From positions 3,783,001 to 3,847,000 of the forward strand of contig NZ_CP015637.1 of NCBI RefSeq assembly GCF_001708445.1: a DNA stretch of 64,000 nucleotides. The letters run 5' to 3'. Of this stretch, positions 8,999-17,343 are shown in pieces (within the stretch, counting starts at the first letter, position 1; every line of letters begins with the position of its first letter). This DNA is from Pseudomonas fluorescens. Lineage in GTDB: Bacteria; Pseudomonadota; Gammaproteobacteria; Pseudomonadales; Pseudomonadaceae. Made by a program: the position numbers and the translations under genes. A model generated the notes under the pieces. That model did no database searches, was not told the origin of the DNA, and saw nothing but the letters and a program-made list of their open reading frames with translations.

Positions 8999-11635
8999 AT
9001 GACGGCGACACCCGACACCCGGATACTTGAAACGATTGAAGGCCAGCGCCTGGCGACGCAGAATGCCGAGCGTTGGCGCGAGTGGGGCCCTTACCTGAGC
9101 GAACGCCAATGGGGCACGGTGCGCGAAGACTACAGCGCAGACGGCGACGCCTGGGCCTACTTCCCCCATGAACATGCCCGCAGCCGCGCCTACCGGTGGG
9201 GCGAGGATGGCCTGGCCGGTTTCAGTGACAGGGCGCAACGCTGGTGCCTGGGCCTGGCGCTGTGGAACGAGCACGACGCCATCCTCAAGGAGCGGCTGTT
9301 CGGCCTGAACAATGCCGAGGGCAACCACGGTGAAGACGTCAAGGAACTGTACTTTTTCGTCGACGGCGTACCGAGCCATGCCTATATGCGCATGCTCTAC
9401 AAATACCCCCATGCTGCCTTTCCCTATGCCGACCTGATCGCCGAAAACGCGCGGCGCGGGTTGGGCGATGCCGAGTATGAAATCCTCGATACCGGCGTGT
9501 TTGAAGACAACCACTATTGCGACATCAGCGTCGAATACGCCAAGCACCAGCCCGACGATATTTTCATGCGCGTCACCGTGCACAACCGCTGCGACCAACC
9601 GACACGCCTGCACGTGCTGCCGCAGGTATGGGCACGCAATGACTGGAGCTGGACCTTGGGTGCGCCCAAGCCAAGGTTGACGCTGGACGGTGACCGTGTG
9701 CTGGCCCGTCATCATGAGCTGGATGACCGGCATCTCAGTGCCTGGGGCCGGAATGGCGTCGAATGGGTGTTTTGTGAGAACGAGACCAACGTTTCCAAGC
9801 TGGACGGACAATCGGCGGCGGGGCCATTCAAGGACGGCATCAATGATTACGTCGTGAATGCTGTGCAATCAGCGATCCGCCGCGACTCGGGCACCAAGGT
9901 GGCCGCGCGTTTCATCCTCGAACTGGCAGGGCTGGAAAGCCAGACCCTCTACCTGCGTTTTGCGCCCACGGATGCGCCCGAGGTCAACGCCCGCAAGCTG
10001 TTCGAGCTGCGTCGTCAGGAGGCCGACAACTTCTATGCCGCCTTGCAACATGGCATTACCGATGAAGACGCGCGCAACGTGCAGCGCCAGGCCCTGGCCG
10101 GGTTGCTGTGGTCCAAGCAGCTGTACTATTTCGACGTGAACCAATGGCTCGACGGCGACCCGGCCCAACCCGCGCCGCCGCCCGAGCGCTTGCATATCCG
10201 CAATACCCATTGGCGGCACCTGTCCAACTTCGACATCCTCTCCATGCCCGACACCTGGGAATACCCGTGGTACGCCTCCTGGGACCAGGGCTTTCAGGCA
10301 GTGGCCATGGCGTTGATCGATCCGGGGTATGCCAAGCAGCAGTTGTTGTTGCTGGTGAAGGACCGCTTCATGCACCCCAACGGCCAGTTGCCGGCCTACG
10401 AATGGCGCTTTGATGATGCCAACCCACCGGTGCATGCCTGGGCCAGCTGGCGCGTGTATCAGCAGGACAAGGCACTGAGCGGCGTCGGTGACATGGACTT
10501 CCTGGAACGGATCTTCCACAAGCTGCTGTTGAATTTTTCCTGGTGGGTCAACCGCAAGGATGCCGAGGGGCGCAACCTGTTCCAGGGTGGGTTCCTGGGG
10601 TTGGACAATATCGCCTTGTTCGATCGCTCGGCCACGCTGCCGCCGGGTTACCAGTTGGATCAGGCCGATGGTACGGCATGGGTGGCCGCTTATGCGCTGG
10701 ACCTGATGCGGATCGCGCTGGAGCTGGCCAAGCGCAATGGGGTGTACGTAGACATCGCGGTGAAATTTTTCGAGCACTTCCTGTATATCGCCGGTGCCAT
10801 CAACCGTGTCGATGACAGCGCCGAGGGCCTGTGGGATGAGCAGGACCTGTTCTTCTACGACGTGCTGCACCGCCCCGACGGCCAGAACGAACCGGTGCGC
10901 CTGCGCTCCATCGTTGGCCTGATGCCGTTGTTCGCCGTGCTGGTGCTGGAGCAGCGTGAGCATGAGGGCCTCGAAGGCTTGCGCGAGCGCTTGCTGGGTT
11001 TCATGCGCCATCGGCCGGACCTGGCCAAGCTGGTGTCGCGCTGGAATGAACCGGGGCAGGGCAATCGGCTGTTGCTGGCGTTGCTGCGCGGTGAGCGTAC
11101 CAAGGACCTGCTGCGGCGCATGCTGGATGACGATGAATTTCTCTCGCCGTTTGGCGTGCGCTCCTTGTCCAAGGCGTTCGCCGAACAACCCCTGGCATTG
11201 AAGATGAATGGCAACACGCTGTGCGCCCGTTACCAGGCGGGCGAATCCGATTCACGCTTGTATGGCGGCAACTCCAACTGGCGCGGGCCGTTGTGGATGC
11301 CGGTGAACTACATGCTGATCGAATCGCTGCGCGAATTTCATCGGTACTACGCGGATAACTTCTCGGTGGAGTACCCGACGGGCAGTGGTTACCTGTCATC
11401 CCTGGAGGACGTCGCCGACAGCCTCAGCCAGCGGCTGACGCGCTTGTTTCTGCGTGACGAAAACGGTTCGCGGCCCTCGATGGTCGGGTACGCGCAGCTG
11501 GAGGCGGACCCGGCCAGCCGTGACCTGGTGTTGTTCCATGAGTATTTTCATGGCGAAACCGGGCGTGGGTTGGGCGCGTCCCATCAGACGGGGTGGAGTG
11601 CGTTGGTGGCGCTACTGCTGCAACCCAGAAACTAA
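8999..11635 (+). CDS. GH63/MGH1-like glycoside hydrolase (glucosidase)
   Basis: Large cytoplasmic protein of 878 residues with no signal peptide, resembling the mannosyl-oligosaccharide-glucosidase-like (MGH1/GH63) family with an (alpha/alpha)6 barrel. Characteristic stretches include EDVKELYFFVDGVPSHAYMR near the N-terminus, WEYPWYASWDQGFQAVAMAL around residue 420, and the C-terminal HQTGWSALVA, with a typical YGGNSNWRGPLWMPVNYML segment just before it. The ATG at 8999 has a GGAGG site 6 nt away; an in-frame ATG 60 bp upstream lacks one. Members are linked to trehalose/glucan or glucosylglycerate-type compounds, but the substrate here is not known. A GI REPIN follows the stop codon. Confidence 0.8.
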   Translation: MTATPDTRILETIEGQRLATQNAERWREWGPYLSERQWGTVREDYSADGDAWAYFPHEHARSRAYRWGEDGLAGFSDRAQRWCLGLALWNEHDAILKERLFGLNNAEGNHGEDVKELYFFVDGVPSHAYMRMLYKYPHAAFPYADLIAENARRGLGDAEYEILDTGVFEDNHYCDISVEYAKHQPDDIFMRVTVHNRCDQPTRLHVLPQVWARNDWSWTLGAPKPRLTLDGDRVLARHHELDDRHLSAWGRNGVEWVFCENETNVSKLDGQSAAGPFKDGINDYVVNAVQSAIRRDSGTKVAARFILELAGLESQTLYLRFAPTDAPEVNARKLFELRRQEADNFYAALQHGITDEDARNVQRQALAGLLWSKQLYYFDVNQWLDGDPAQPAPPPERLHIRNTHWRHLSNFDILSMPDTWEYPWYASWDQGFQAVAMALIDPGYAKQQLLLLVKDRFMHPNGQLPAYEWRFDDANPPVHAWASWRVYQQDKALSGVGDMDFLERIFHKLLLNFSWWVNRKDAEGRNLFQGGFLGLDNIALFDRSATLPPGYQLDQADGTAWVAAYALDLMRIALELAKRNGVYVDIAVKFFEHFLYIAGAINRVDDSAEGLWDEQDLFFYDVLHRPDGQNEPVRLRSIVGLMPLFAVLVLEQREHEGLEGLRERLLGFMRHRPDLAKLVSRWNEPGQGNRLLLALLRGERTKDLLRRMLDDDEFLSPFGVRSLSKAFAEQPLALKMNGNTLCARYQAGESDSRLYGGNSNWRGPLWMPVNYMLIESLREFHRYYADNFSVEYPTGSGYLSSLEDVADSLSQRLTRLFLRDENGSRPSMVGYAQLEADPASRDLVLFHEYFHGETGRGLGASHQTGWSALVALLLQPRN

Positions 11636-11652
11636 ATACCACCGCAGACCCA

Positions 11653-11742
11653 ATGTGGGAGGGGGCTTGCCCCCGATAGCGGTGTGACAGTCAACTGAGA
11701 GGCGACTGACACACCGCTATCGGGAGCAAGCCCACTCCCACA
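11653..11742. repeat. GI-type REPIN
   Basis: Two REP copies in inverted orientation, GTGGGAGGGGGCTTGCCCCC... and its partner ending CCACTCCCACA, are separated by a short spacer. The whole can fold into one long hairpin. It sits between the glucosidase gene and the convergent SCP2 gene. Confidence 0.88.
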
Positions 11743-11764
11743 GGGATTCAAGATTGCCCGTGAA

Positions 11765-12079
11765 TCAGGAAGGGAACAGCTCGCTCAGCTTCATGGCCAG
11801 CATCATGTCGCCTTCGGTACGCAGCTTGCCGCTCATGAAGGCCTGCATGCCGTCGGTGGAGCCGTCGACGATGCCTTTCATGGTTTCTCCGTCCATGACC
11901 AGGGTCACTTGGGCCTCAGGGTTTTCGCCTTCCAGCAGTTCGCAGGTGTTGTTTTTCACCACCAGCGAGAAGTTCTGGGTGTCGTCGATACGGAAACCGA
12001 ATACCAGGTCCAGGCCGTTGGCGGCGTCTGGGTTGAATTTGGCTTTCATTGCTTCTACGGCTTTAGCTACTTCAGTCAT
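11765..12079 (-). CDS. SCP2 sterol-binding domain protein
   Basis: A 104-residue single-domain protein of the SCP2/sterol carrier family, which binds lipids or acyl-CoA in the cytoplasm. The pattern FRIDDTQNFSLVVKNNTCEL, then AQVTLVMDGETMKGIVDG and MSGKLRTEGDMMLAMKL, is typical of bacterial SCP2 domains. It lies 56 bp downstream of a histidine phosphatase gene on the same strand, an arrangement usual in Pseudomonas, where these genes often associate with acyl-CoA metabolism. No signal peptide. The ligand is not known. Confidence 0.88.
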   Translation of the reverse strand: MTEVAKAVEAMKAKFNPDAANGLDLVFGFRIDDTQNFSLVVKNNTCELLEGENPEAQVTLVMDGETMKGIVDGSTDGMQAFMSGKLRTEGDMMLAMKLSELFPS

Positions 12080-12135
12080 GGTTTCGATCCTTTAGGGTAG
12101 AGTCCAGTGACCTTGGGGTCACGGTGGGCCACAAC

Positions 12136-12846
12136 TCATCGGAAGGTGATGAGCTGCGGCGCCTTCAACAGTTGCAAGTGGGTATGACTGTTGAAGGAAG
12201 CCAGTGCCACCTCGCGCCCGCGGAATTTCAGCTGGTTGAGCGAGGTGTTAACAATTTGCCAGTTCAGTTCGAACGCCTGGGCAGCAGGCATCCGGGTAAT
12301 CAGGTGGAGCAGGGCGGTGATGGTGCCGCCGGAGGTGAACACGGCGATCTTCTGCGTGTTGTCCGCGGCTTCAAGAATGCGTTGCAGGCCTCCCTGGACG
12401 CGCTCCACGAAGCCCAACCAGCTTTCCAGCCCCGGCGTGTCATAGGTGCCGGCCAGCCAGCGCTCGATGATCAGGGCGAAGATGCGTTGGAACTCGCTGC
12501 GGTTCTGTGCGGCGTTGCGCAGGATTTCCAGGGCGTCGGGTTCGCTGCCGAGCAGGTCGGGCAGCAGGGCACGGATGATCGCGTCGGCGTCGAATTCGTT
12601 GAAGGCGCTGTCGGTTTCCACAGCAGGGACAGGCAGGCCGAGGGTGCTGTATTGATCGAAGGCAGCAGTGGCCGTGTGCTGTTGGCGGCGCAGGTCGCCG
12701 GCTATGCAGCGGTCGAACACCAGGCCCATGTCTGCCAGGTGGCGACCGAGTACTTGCGCCTGCTCCACGCCGACGGGCGACAGCACGTCATAGTCGTCTG
12801 CACCGAAGGAGGCTTGGCCATGTCGAATCAGATAGATGCTGCCCAC
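12136..12846 (-). CDS. Histidine phosphatase family protein (phosphoglycerate mutase-like)
   Basis: Branch-1 histidine phosphatase of 236 residues. The N-terminal MGSIYLIRHGQASFGADDYD carries the RHG motif whose His is phosphorylated. LSPVGVEQAQVLGRHLAD and, further on, FTSGGTITALL (the second catalytic His is replaced here by the SGG-T form often seen in this subgroup) complete the fold. It is probably first in a two-gene operon with the SCP2 gene. An 18-bp inverted repeat about 66 bp upstream may be its operator. The physiological substrate cannot be told from the sequence. Confidence 0.82.
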   Translation of the reverse strand: MGSIYLIRHGQASFGADDYDVLSPVGVEQAQVLGRHLADMGLVFDRCIAGDLRRQQHTATAAFDQYSTLGLPVPAVETDSAFNEFDADAIIRALLPDLLGSEPDALEILRNAAQNRSEFQRIFALIIERWLAGTYDTPGLESWLGFVERVQGGLQRILEAADNTQKIAVFTSGGTITALLHLITRMPAAQAFELNWQIVNTSLNQLKFRGREVALASFNSHTHLQLLKAPQLITFR

Positions 12847-12911
12847 GTCCGTTTTCCCGGTACGTTGAAAGTCTGGCGAGGTTATGAGGATGGCTTCGAG
12901 CTGTCAATGAA

Positions 12912-12929
12912 AAAACATACGCTTGTTTT
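12912..12929. promoter_or_regulatory. Inverted repeat upstream of the histidine phosphatase/SCP2 operon
   Basis: AAAACA-TACGCT-TGTTTT is a perfect 6-6-6 dyad in AT-rich DNA, in the divergent gap between the phosphatase operon and sohB. Its size and symmetry fit a TetR-type operator. The regulator is not in the window. Confidence 0.4.
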
Positions 12930-13041
12930 AAAAGTGCGTTAGAGCACCGCGCTGCTGGCGGTTTGAGCACTGGCTCCCCGGTGGTCCCGTCGGTATGCTT
13001 GGGCAATCAGCGCCTGGCGCAGTGCATTTTTAAGGAGACAC

Positions 13042-14067
13042 ATGGATTTTCTGGCTGAATACGCAAGCTTTCTGGCGAAGACCGTCACCCTGGTGGTCGC
13101 GATCCTGGTGGTACTGATCAGCTTCGCGGCACTGCGCAGCAAAGGCCGTCGCAAGTCCGCCGGCCAGTTGCACGTCAGCAAACTGAATGATTTCTACAAG
13201 GGGTTGCGTGAGCGCCTGGAGTCGACCCTGCTCGACAAGGACCAGCTCAAAGCCCTGCGCAAGTCCGAAAGCAAAGCCGAAAAGAAGAAGGGCAAGAAGG
13301 CCCCTGAGGCCAAGCCACGGGTATTCGTGCTGGATTTCGACGGCGACATCAAGGCCTCGGCCACCGAGAGCCTGCGCCATGAAATCACCGCATTGCTGAG
13401 CCTGGCCACGCCCAAGGACGAAGTGGTACTGCGCCTGGAAAGCGGCGGCGGCATGGTACACAGCTACGGCCTGGCGTCGTCGCAACTGGCGCGGATTCGC
13501 CAGGCGGGCGTGCCGTTGACCGTGTGCATCGACAAGGTTGCGGCCAGCGGCGGCTACATGATGGCGTGCATCGGCGAGAAGATCATCAGCGCCCCCTTTG
13601 CCATCCTTGGCTCCATCGGGGTGGTGGCGCAGTTGCCCAACGTCAACCGCCTGCTGAAAAAGCACGACATAGACTTTGAAGTACTGACCGCCGGCGAATA
13701 CAAGCGCACCCTCACCGTGTTTGGCGAAAACACCGAGAAGGGCCGCGAGAAGTTCCAGGAAGACCTGGACATCACCCATCAGTTGTTCAAGAACTTCGTG
13801 TCGCGCTATCGCCCGCAACTGGCGATTGATGAAGTGGCGACCGGAGAGGTGTGGCTGGGTGTTGCCGCGCTCGACAAGCAGTTGGTCGACGAGCTGCAAA
13901 CCAGCGACGAATACCTGGCGACCAAGGCCAAGACGGCCGAGGTGTTCCACTTGCACTACGCCGAGCGCAAGAGCCTGCAAGAACGCGTCGGCCTGGCCGC
14001 CAGCGGCTCGGTGGACCGTGTGCTGCTGACCTGGTGGAACCGCCTGACCCAGCAACGTTTCTGGTAA
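13042..14067 (+). CDS. sohB: Inner membrane protease SohB (S49 family)
   Basis: Signal-peptide-peptidase-A-like serine protease anchored in the inner membrane with its active domain in the periplasm. The 341-residue protein has one N-terminal membrane segment (about residues 12-32) and a long basic linker (KAEKKKGKKAPEAKP). In the S49 domain the nucleophile is Ser169 in KVAASGGYMMA and the general-base Lys221 lies in TAGEYKRTLT. The ATG at 13042 follows AAGGAG. Length and motif spacing match E. coli SohB (349 residues). It is monocistronic, ending in a REPIN shared with the convergent MFS gene. Confidence 0.93.
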   Translation: MDFLAEYASFLAKTVTLVVAILVVLISFAALRSKGRRKSAGQLHVSKLNDFYKGLRERLESTLLDKDQLKALRKSESKAEKKKGKKAPEAKPRVFVLDFDGDIKASATESLRHEITALLSLATPKDEVVLRLESGGGMVHSYGLASSQLARIRQAGVPLTVCIDKVAASGGYMMACIGEKIISAPFAILGSIGVVAQLPNVNRLLKKHDIDFEVLTAGEYKRTLTVFGENTEKGREKFQEDLDITHQLFKNFVSRYRPQLAIDEVATGEVWLGVAALDKQLVDELQTSDEYLATKAKTAEVFHLHYAERKSLQERVGLAASGSVDRVLLTWWNRLTQQRFW

Positions 14068-14091
14068 GCCTCTTAGGGGATAGGTAATACC

Positions 14092-14179
14092 TGTGGGAGG
14101 GGGCTTGCCCCCGATGGCGGTGGTTCAGTCACAGTTGCATTTACTGACACACCCTCATCGGCGGCAAGCCCCTCCCACA
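14092..14179. repeat. GI-type REPIN
   Basis: Inverted REP pair: TGTGGGAGGGGGCTTGCCCC from 14092, and its partner ending CGGCAAGCCCCTCCCACA at 14179. It fills the gap between the convergent sohB and MFS genes and overlaps neither. Confidence 0.88.
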
Positions 14180-14180
14180 T

Positions 14181-15689
14181 TCAGTTCGGTGTGGGTATCG
14201 GCTTGCGCATCAACCTTCCTACCACCAGCGCCCCGAGCAGCCCCAATAACCCTGCCACCCACAACACCTTGCTGAACCCACCCACAAACGCCTGCCGCGC
14301 CAGCGGTTGCACCGCCGCCCGTGCCGCCTCCGGCAACCGGCCCAACGCCGCTGACATATCCCCGGCCACCACCCGTGAAGCAATGTCGGCTGCCTGGCCT
14401 TGCCACTGTTCGTCGAGGCTGGCGCGCAACAACTGTTCGCTATGGCTGTTCAACAGCGCCCCGTACACGCCGATCGCCAGCATGATCGCGCTGAACCGCA
14501 TGGTGGTGCTCATGCCCGAGGCCATCCCCGCGCGATCCCTCGGTACGCAGGCCATGATGTTTTTCTGTGTGTCGCCATTGAGGAACCCTGCTCCCGCGCC
14601 GGTGACCGCAATGGCCAGGGCGAAGGGCAGGTAGCCGCCCACATTCACCGCCCACGCGCTCAACAGGTTGCCGCTGCCGACCAGCGTCAAGCCGGCCGCC
14701 ATCATCGTCGCCGGCGCAAAGCGGCCTGCCAGGCGCGCACCGATGCGTGGGCAAATCAGCATGGTCAGGGCAAATGGCAACATGCCCAGGCCCGAGGCAA
14801 TGGCGGAGAACCCCAGGCCGTTTTGCAGGTAAAACGGTAGCAGCGTCATCATCACCTGGGCGCAGCCGGCATAGGCGAACATGCCCAGCAAGGCGCCAAT
14901 AAAGCGCGGGTGACGCAGCAGTTGCAGGTCGACCATCGGCCGCCGCTGCACGCGCTCGACCCACACAAACACGCCCAGCAACAGTGCGCCAGCGCTCAGG
15001 CGCGCAAAGGTCAGCGGATTGTCCCAGCCGATGCGGTTGGCCTCGATCAAACCCCAGATCAAGCACAGCAGGCTGGCACTGAAGGCCAGGCTGCCCCATG
15101 GGTCGAGCCGTGCCGACTGGGTGTCGCGAGATTCCGGGATGACACGCAGCACCAAGGCCATCAGCCCCAGGCCCACGGGCAGGTTCAGGTAGAAGATCCA
15201 GCGCCAGCCCAAGTACTCGGTGATCAGCCCGCCGAGGGTCGGCGCGGCGGTCATCGCCACGCCCATGCACGCCCCCCAGAACGCCCAGGCCTTGGCGCGT
15301 TCTCCTTCATCGTGGAACGTGTGGCCGATGGACGCCAGGGCCGAGGTCAGCAACAGCGCCGCGCCGACGCCTTTCAGTGCGCGGGCGATATCGAGGAACA
15401 GCGCGTTGGGTGCGGCGCCGCAGCCGAGGGAGGCCAGGATGAAAATGCCCAGGCCCCAGACCAGGGTTTTCTTGCGCCCGAAACGGTCGGCAACGCTGCC
15501 TGCCGGCAACAAGAGGGCGGCGAAAGCCAGCATATAGGCGCTGACCACCCACTCGATATCGGCAAAGTTCGCCCCCAGGTCACGGGCGATGCTCGGCAGG
15601 GTCACGGCGACGATATTGGTGTCGAGCACGATCAGCGAACAGACGCCAGAGGCGGTCAGTAACGTGAGGCGCTGGCTGGCCGGTTTCAT
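14181..15689 (-). CDS. MFS multidrug exporter, DHA2 (EmrB/QacA) family
   Basis: Proton-driven efflux transporter in the inner membrane, 502 residues with 14 predicted hydrophobic segments. Motif D1-like LDTNIVAVTLPSIARDLG occurs in the first helix and the conserved loop GSVADRFGRKKTLVWG between helices 2 and 3. The start MKPASQRLTLLTASGV lies downstream of AAGG. It is transcribed divergently from a LysR regulator with a 150-bp gap that holds a T-N11-A dyad, so that regulator probably controls it. The substrate is not predictable. The last 150 bp have unusually G/T-rich codons compared with the rest of the gene. Confidence 0.88.
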   Translation of the reverse strand: MKPASQRLTLLTASGVCSLIVLDTNIVAVTLPSIARDLGANFADIEWVVSAYMLAFAALLLPAGSVADRFGRKKTLVWGLGIFILASLGCGAAPNALFLDIARALKGVGAALLLTSALASIGHTFHDEGERAKAWAFWGACMGVAMTAAPTLGGLITEYLGWRWIFYLNLPVGLGLMALVLRVIPESRDTQSARLDPWGSLAFSASLLCLIWGLIEANRIGWDNPLTFARLSAGALLLGVFVWVERVQRRPMVDLQLLRHPRFIGALLGMFAYAGCAQVMMTLLPFYLQNGLGFSAIASGLGMLPFALTMLICPRIGARLAGRFAPATMMAAGLTLVGSGNLLSAWAVNVGGYLPFALAIAVTGAGAGFLNGDTQKNIMACVPRDRAGMASGMSTTMRFSAIMLAIGVYGALLNSHSEQLLRASLDEQWQGQAADIASRVVAGDMSAALGRLPEAARAAVQPLARQAFVGGFSKVLWVAGLLGLLGALVVGRLMRKPIPTPN

Positions 15690-15695
15690 TATGAA

Positions 15696-15712
15696 ATTAC
15701 CTTACGGGTAAT
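15696..15712. promoter_or_regulatory. T-N11-A dyad, candidate LysR-type operator
   Basis: ATTACC-TTACG-GGTAAT is a perfect 6-5-6 inverted repeat containing the T-N11-A pattern of LysR-family boxes. It lies 7-23 bp upstream of the MFS start codon, overlapping its ribosome-binding region, and about 130 bp upstream of the LysR gene. Confidence 0.45.
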
Positions 15713-15839
15713 ATGGAAATAGCAGTTGACGGGCATCGCAAGGTCTCTCTAGTGTTGATCTGCTGCAAGATTATCTGCGCCACGCAATGGTCTTGTTAGC
15801 CGTTGTGGAGCACTTTGTTACCTTTGAGCTAATCCTGTG

Positions 15840-16736
15840 ATGGAAATACGCCACTTTCGCTACTTCCTGGCGGTTGCCCGGCAGCGCAATTTCACCCGCG
15901 CCGCCGAGCAACTGGGCATCGCGCCACCGACGTTGAGCCGGCAGATCCAGGACATGGAAACCAGCCTGGGCACGCGCCTGTTCATTCGCCGGCAGCGCGA
16001 AGTGAGCCTGACCGAGGCCGGTTCCGCCTTGCTGGGCGAGGCCGAAGCCACCGTGCGCCAGTTCGAATTTGCCCAGCGCAACGCCCAGCGTGCCGGGCGT
16101 GGGGAGATCGGCCACCTCGAGTTGGGTTACGTCGCTTCGGCGGTGTATTCGGGGTTATTGCAGCGGCAAATGCAGGCGTTCAGCCAAACGTTTCCCGATG
16201 TGAGCGTGAATGTGCGCGAATGCCCCATGGCCACCTTGCCAAGTGCGGTGGCCGATGGACGCTATGACATTGGCTATATCCGCTCGCCGATGCCCCTGCC
16301 CGAAGGGGTCGAGGCGGTGCGCCTGGACAGTGAGGGCTTTGTGTTGGCGCTGCCCCAGGCTTCCTGGCTGCTGGGGCTCAAGGCCATCGGCTGCGAACAC
16401 CTGCAAAACGAGACGTTTATCCTGCCGGAGCAGATCAGCGGCACCTTGCAAGTGGCGGCGCAAGGCGGCTACGCGCCGCGCCTGGGGCCACAGCCCGGTG
16501 GGTTGGTTGCGGTGTTGGCGTTAGTGTCGTTGGGCCAGGGTGTCGCGGTGGTGCCGACATCGGTGATGGGGCATGTGAGTTTGCCGGGCGTGGTGTACCG
16601 CAGCATCCAGGGCAGTGATGCGTCGTCGTGGCTGTCATTGATTCACCGGCGCTTTGAGCAGGCGCCGGCGGTGGCGCGGTATGTCCAGCAGGTCAAGCAC
16701 TCAGTCGCGGCTGCACCGAGTCCGCCAGGCGCGTAA
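15840..16736 (+). CDS. LysR family transcriptional regulator
   Basis: DNA-binding regulator of 298 residues. The N-terminal winged helix-turn-helix reads MEIRHFRYFLAVARQRNFTR, AAEQLGIAPPTLSRQIQDME, and an effector domain follows from about residue 90 (GHLELGYVASAVYSGLLQ). ATG 15840 is preferred over the overlapping GTG 15837 because MEIRHFRYF is the canonical LysR start. It is divergent from the MFS exporter it probably regulates. Its 3' end overlaps the 3' end of the convergent dhaL gene by 44 bp. The effector is unknown. Confidence 0.88.
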   Translation: MEIRHFRYFLAVARQRNFTRAAEQLGIAPPTLSRQIQDMETSLGTRLFIRRQREVSLTEAGSALLGEAEATVRQFEFAQRNAQRAGRGEIGHLELGYVASAVYSGLLQRQMQAFSQTFPDVSVNVRECPMATLPSAVADGRYDIGYIRSPMPLPEGVEAVRLDSEGFVLALPQASWLLGLKAIGCEHLQNETFILPEQISGTLQVAAQGGYAPRLGPQPGGLVAVLALVSLGQGVAVVPTSVMGHVSLPGVVYRSIQGSDASSWLSLIHRRFEQAPAVARYVQQVKHSVAAAPSPPGA

Positions 16737-17340
16737 GGATCAGGCAGCACGACACCGCCCCGGCATCCAGCACGCCCAGTGAGCGCTCGCCCAAGCGACT
16801 GGCGCGGCCGATCTTCGCCACCAGGTCCTTGGTCGAATCGCGCCCTTGGGACGCGGCGGCTTTCATTGCCTCGAGCGCATCGTTGAAGGACGACCCCGCG
16901 GCATGCGCCTGCTCGAACGCTTCGACCGCCGGGATCAAGGTGTCCATCAGGCATTTGTCGCCCACGCCGGCTTCAGTGATGTCCTGCAACGAGGTCAGGC
17001 CGCCGCGCAGCAAGTGGGCGAAGGTGGCCGCGTCAATCTCTTCACAGCCGCGCACTTCGTCGGCCATGCCGATAAACAGGCTGCCGTACAGGGGCCCCAT
17101 GGAGCCGCCAATCCCTTCCATCAGGCTCAGGGTCAATTCATCCAGTGCTTCGGCCAGGCTCAGTTGGCGACCTTCGATCGTGCGCCCGCAATGGGCAAAG
17201 CCCTTGGCCATATTGATGCCGTGGTCGCCATCGCCAATGGCGCCGTCGACTGCGCTGAGGTATTCACGGTTGGCCACGATCACACTGACCAGGTCGGTGA
17301 CGATGGCGCTGCCATCGCGGGTGGAAAAATGCTGGCTCAT
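16693..17340 (-). CDS. dhaL: Dihydroxyacetone-type kinase, ADP-binding subunit (DhaL-like)
   Basis: C-terminal (DhaL/Dak2) subunit of a split dihydroxyacetone-family kinase, 215 residues, all helical. The Mg-ATP site carries the Asp cluster DGAIGDGDHGINM near residue 35, followed by GIGGSMGPLYGSLF. DhaK lies immediately upstream with a 3-bp gap, so the two are translated together. This is the last gene of the minus-strand operon that begins with the ABC transporter. In that setting the kinase more likely acts on a tetrulose (erythrulose) than on dihydroxyacetone itself. No PTS DhaM subunit is nearby, which suggests an ATP-dependent enzyme. The substrate is inferred. Confidence 0.88.
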   Translation of the reverse strand: MSQHFSTRDGSAIVTDLVSVIVANREYLSAVDGAIGDGDHGINMAKGFAHCGRTIEGRQLSLAEALDELTLSLMEGIGGSMGPLYGSLFIGMADEVRGCEEIDAATFAHLLRGGLTSLQDITEAGVGDKCLMDTLIPAVEAFEQAHAAGSSFNDALEAMKAAASQGRDSTKDLVAKIGRASRLGERSLGVLDAGAVSCCLILTRLADSVQPRLSA

Positions 17341-17343
17341 GGT

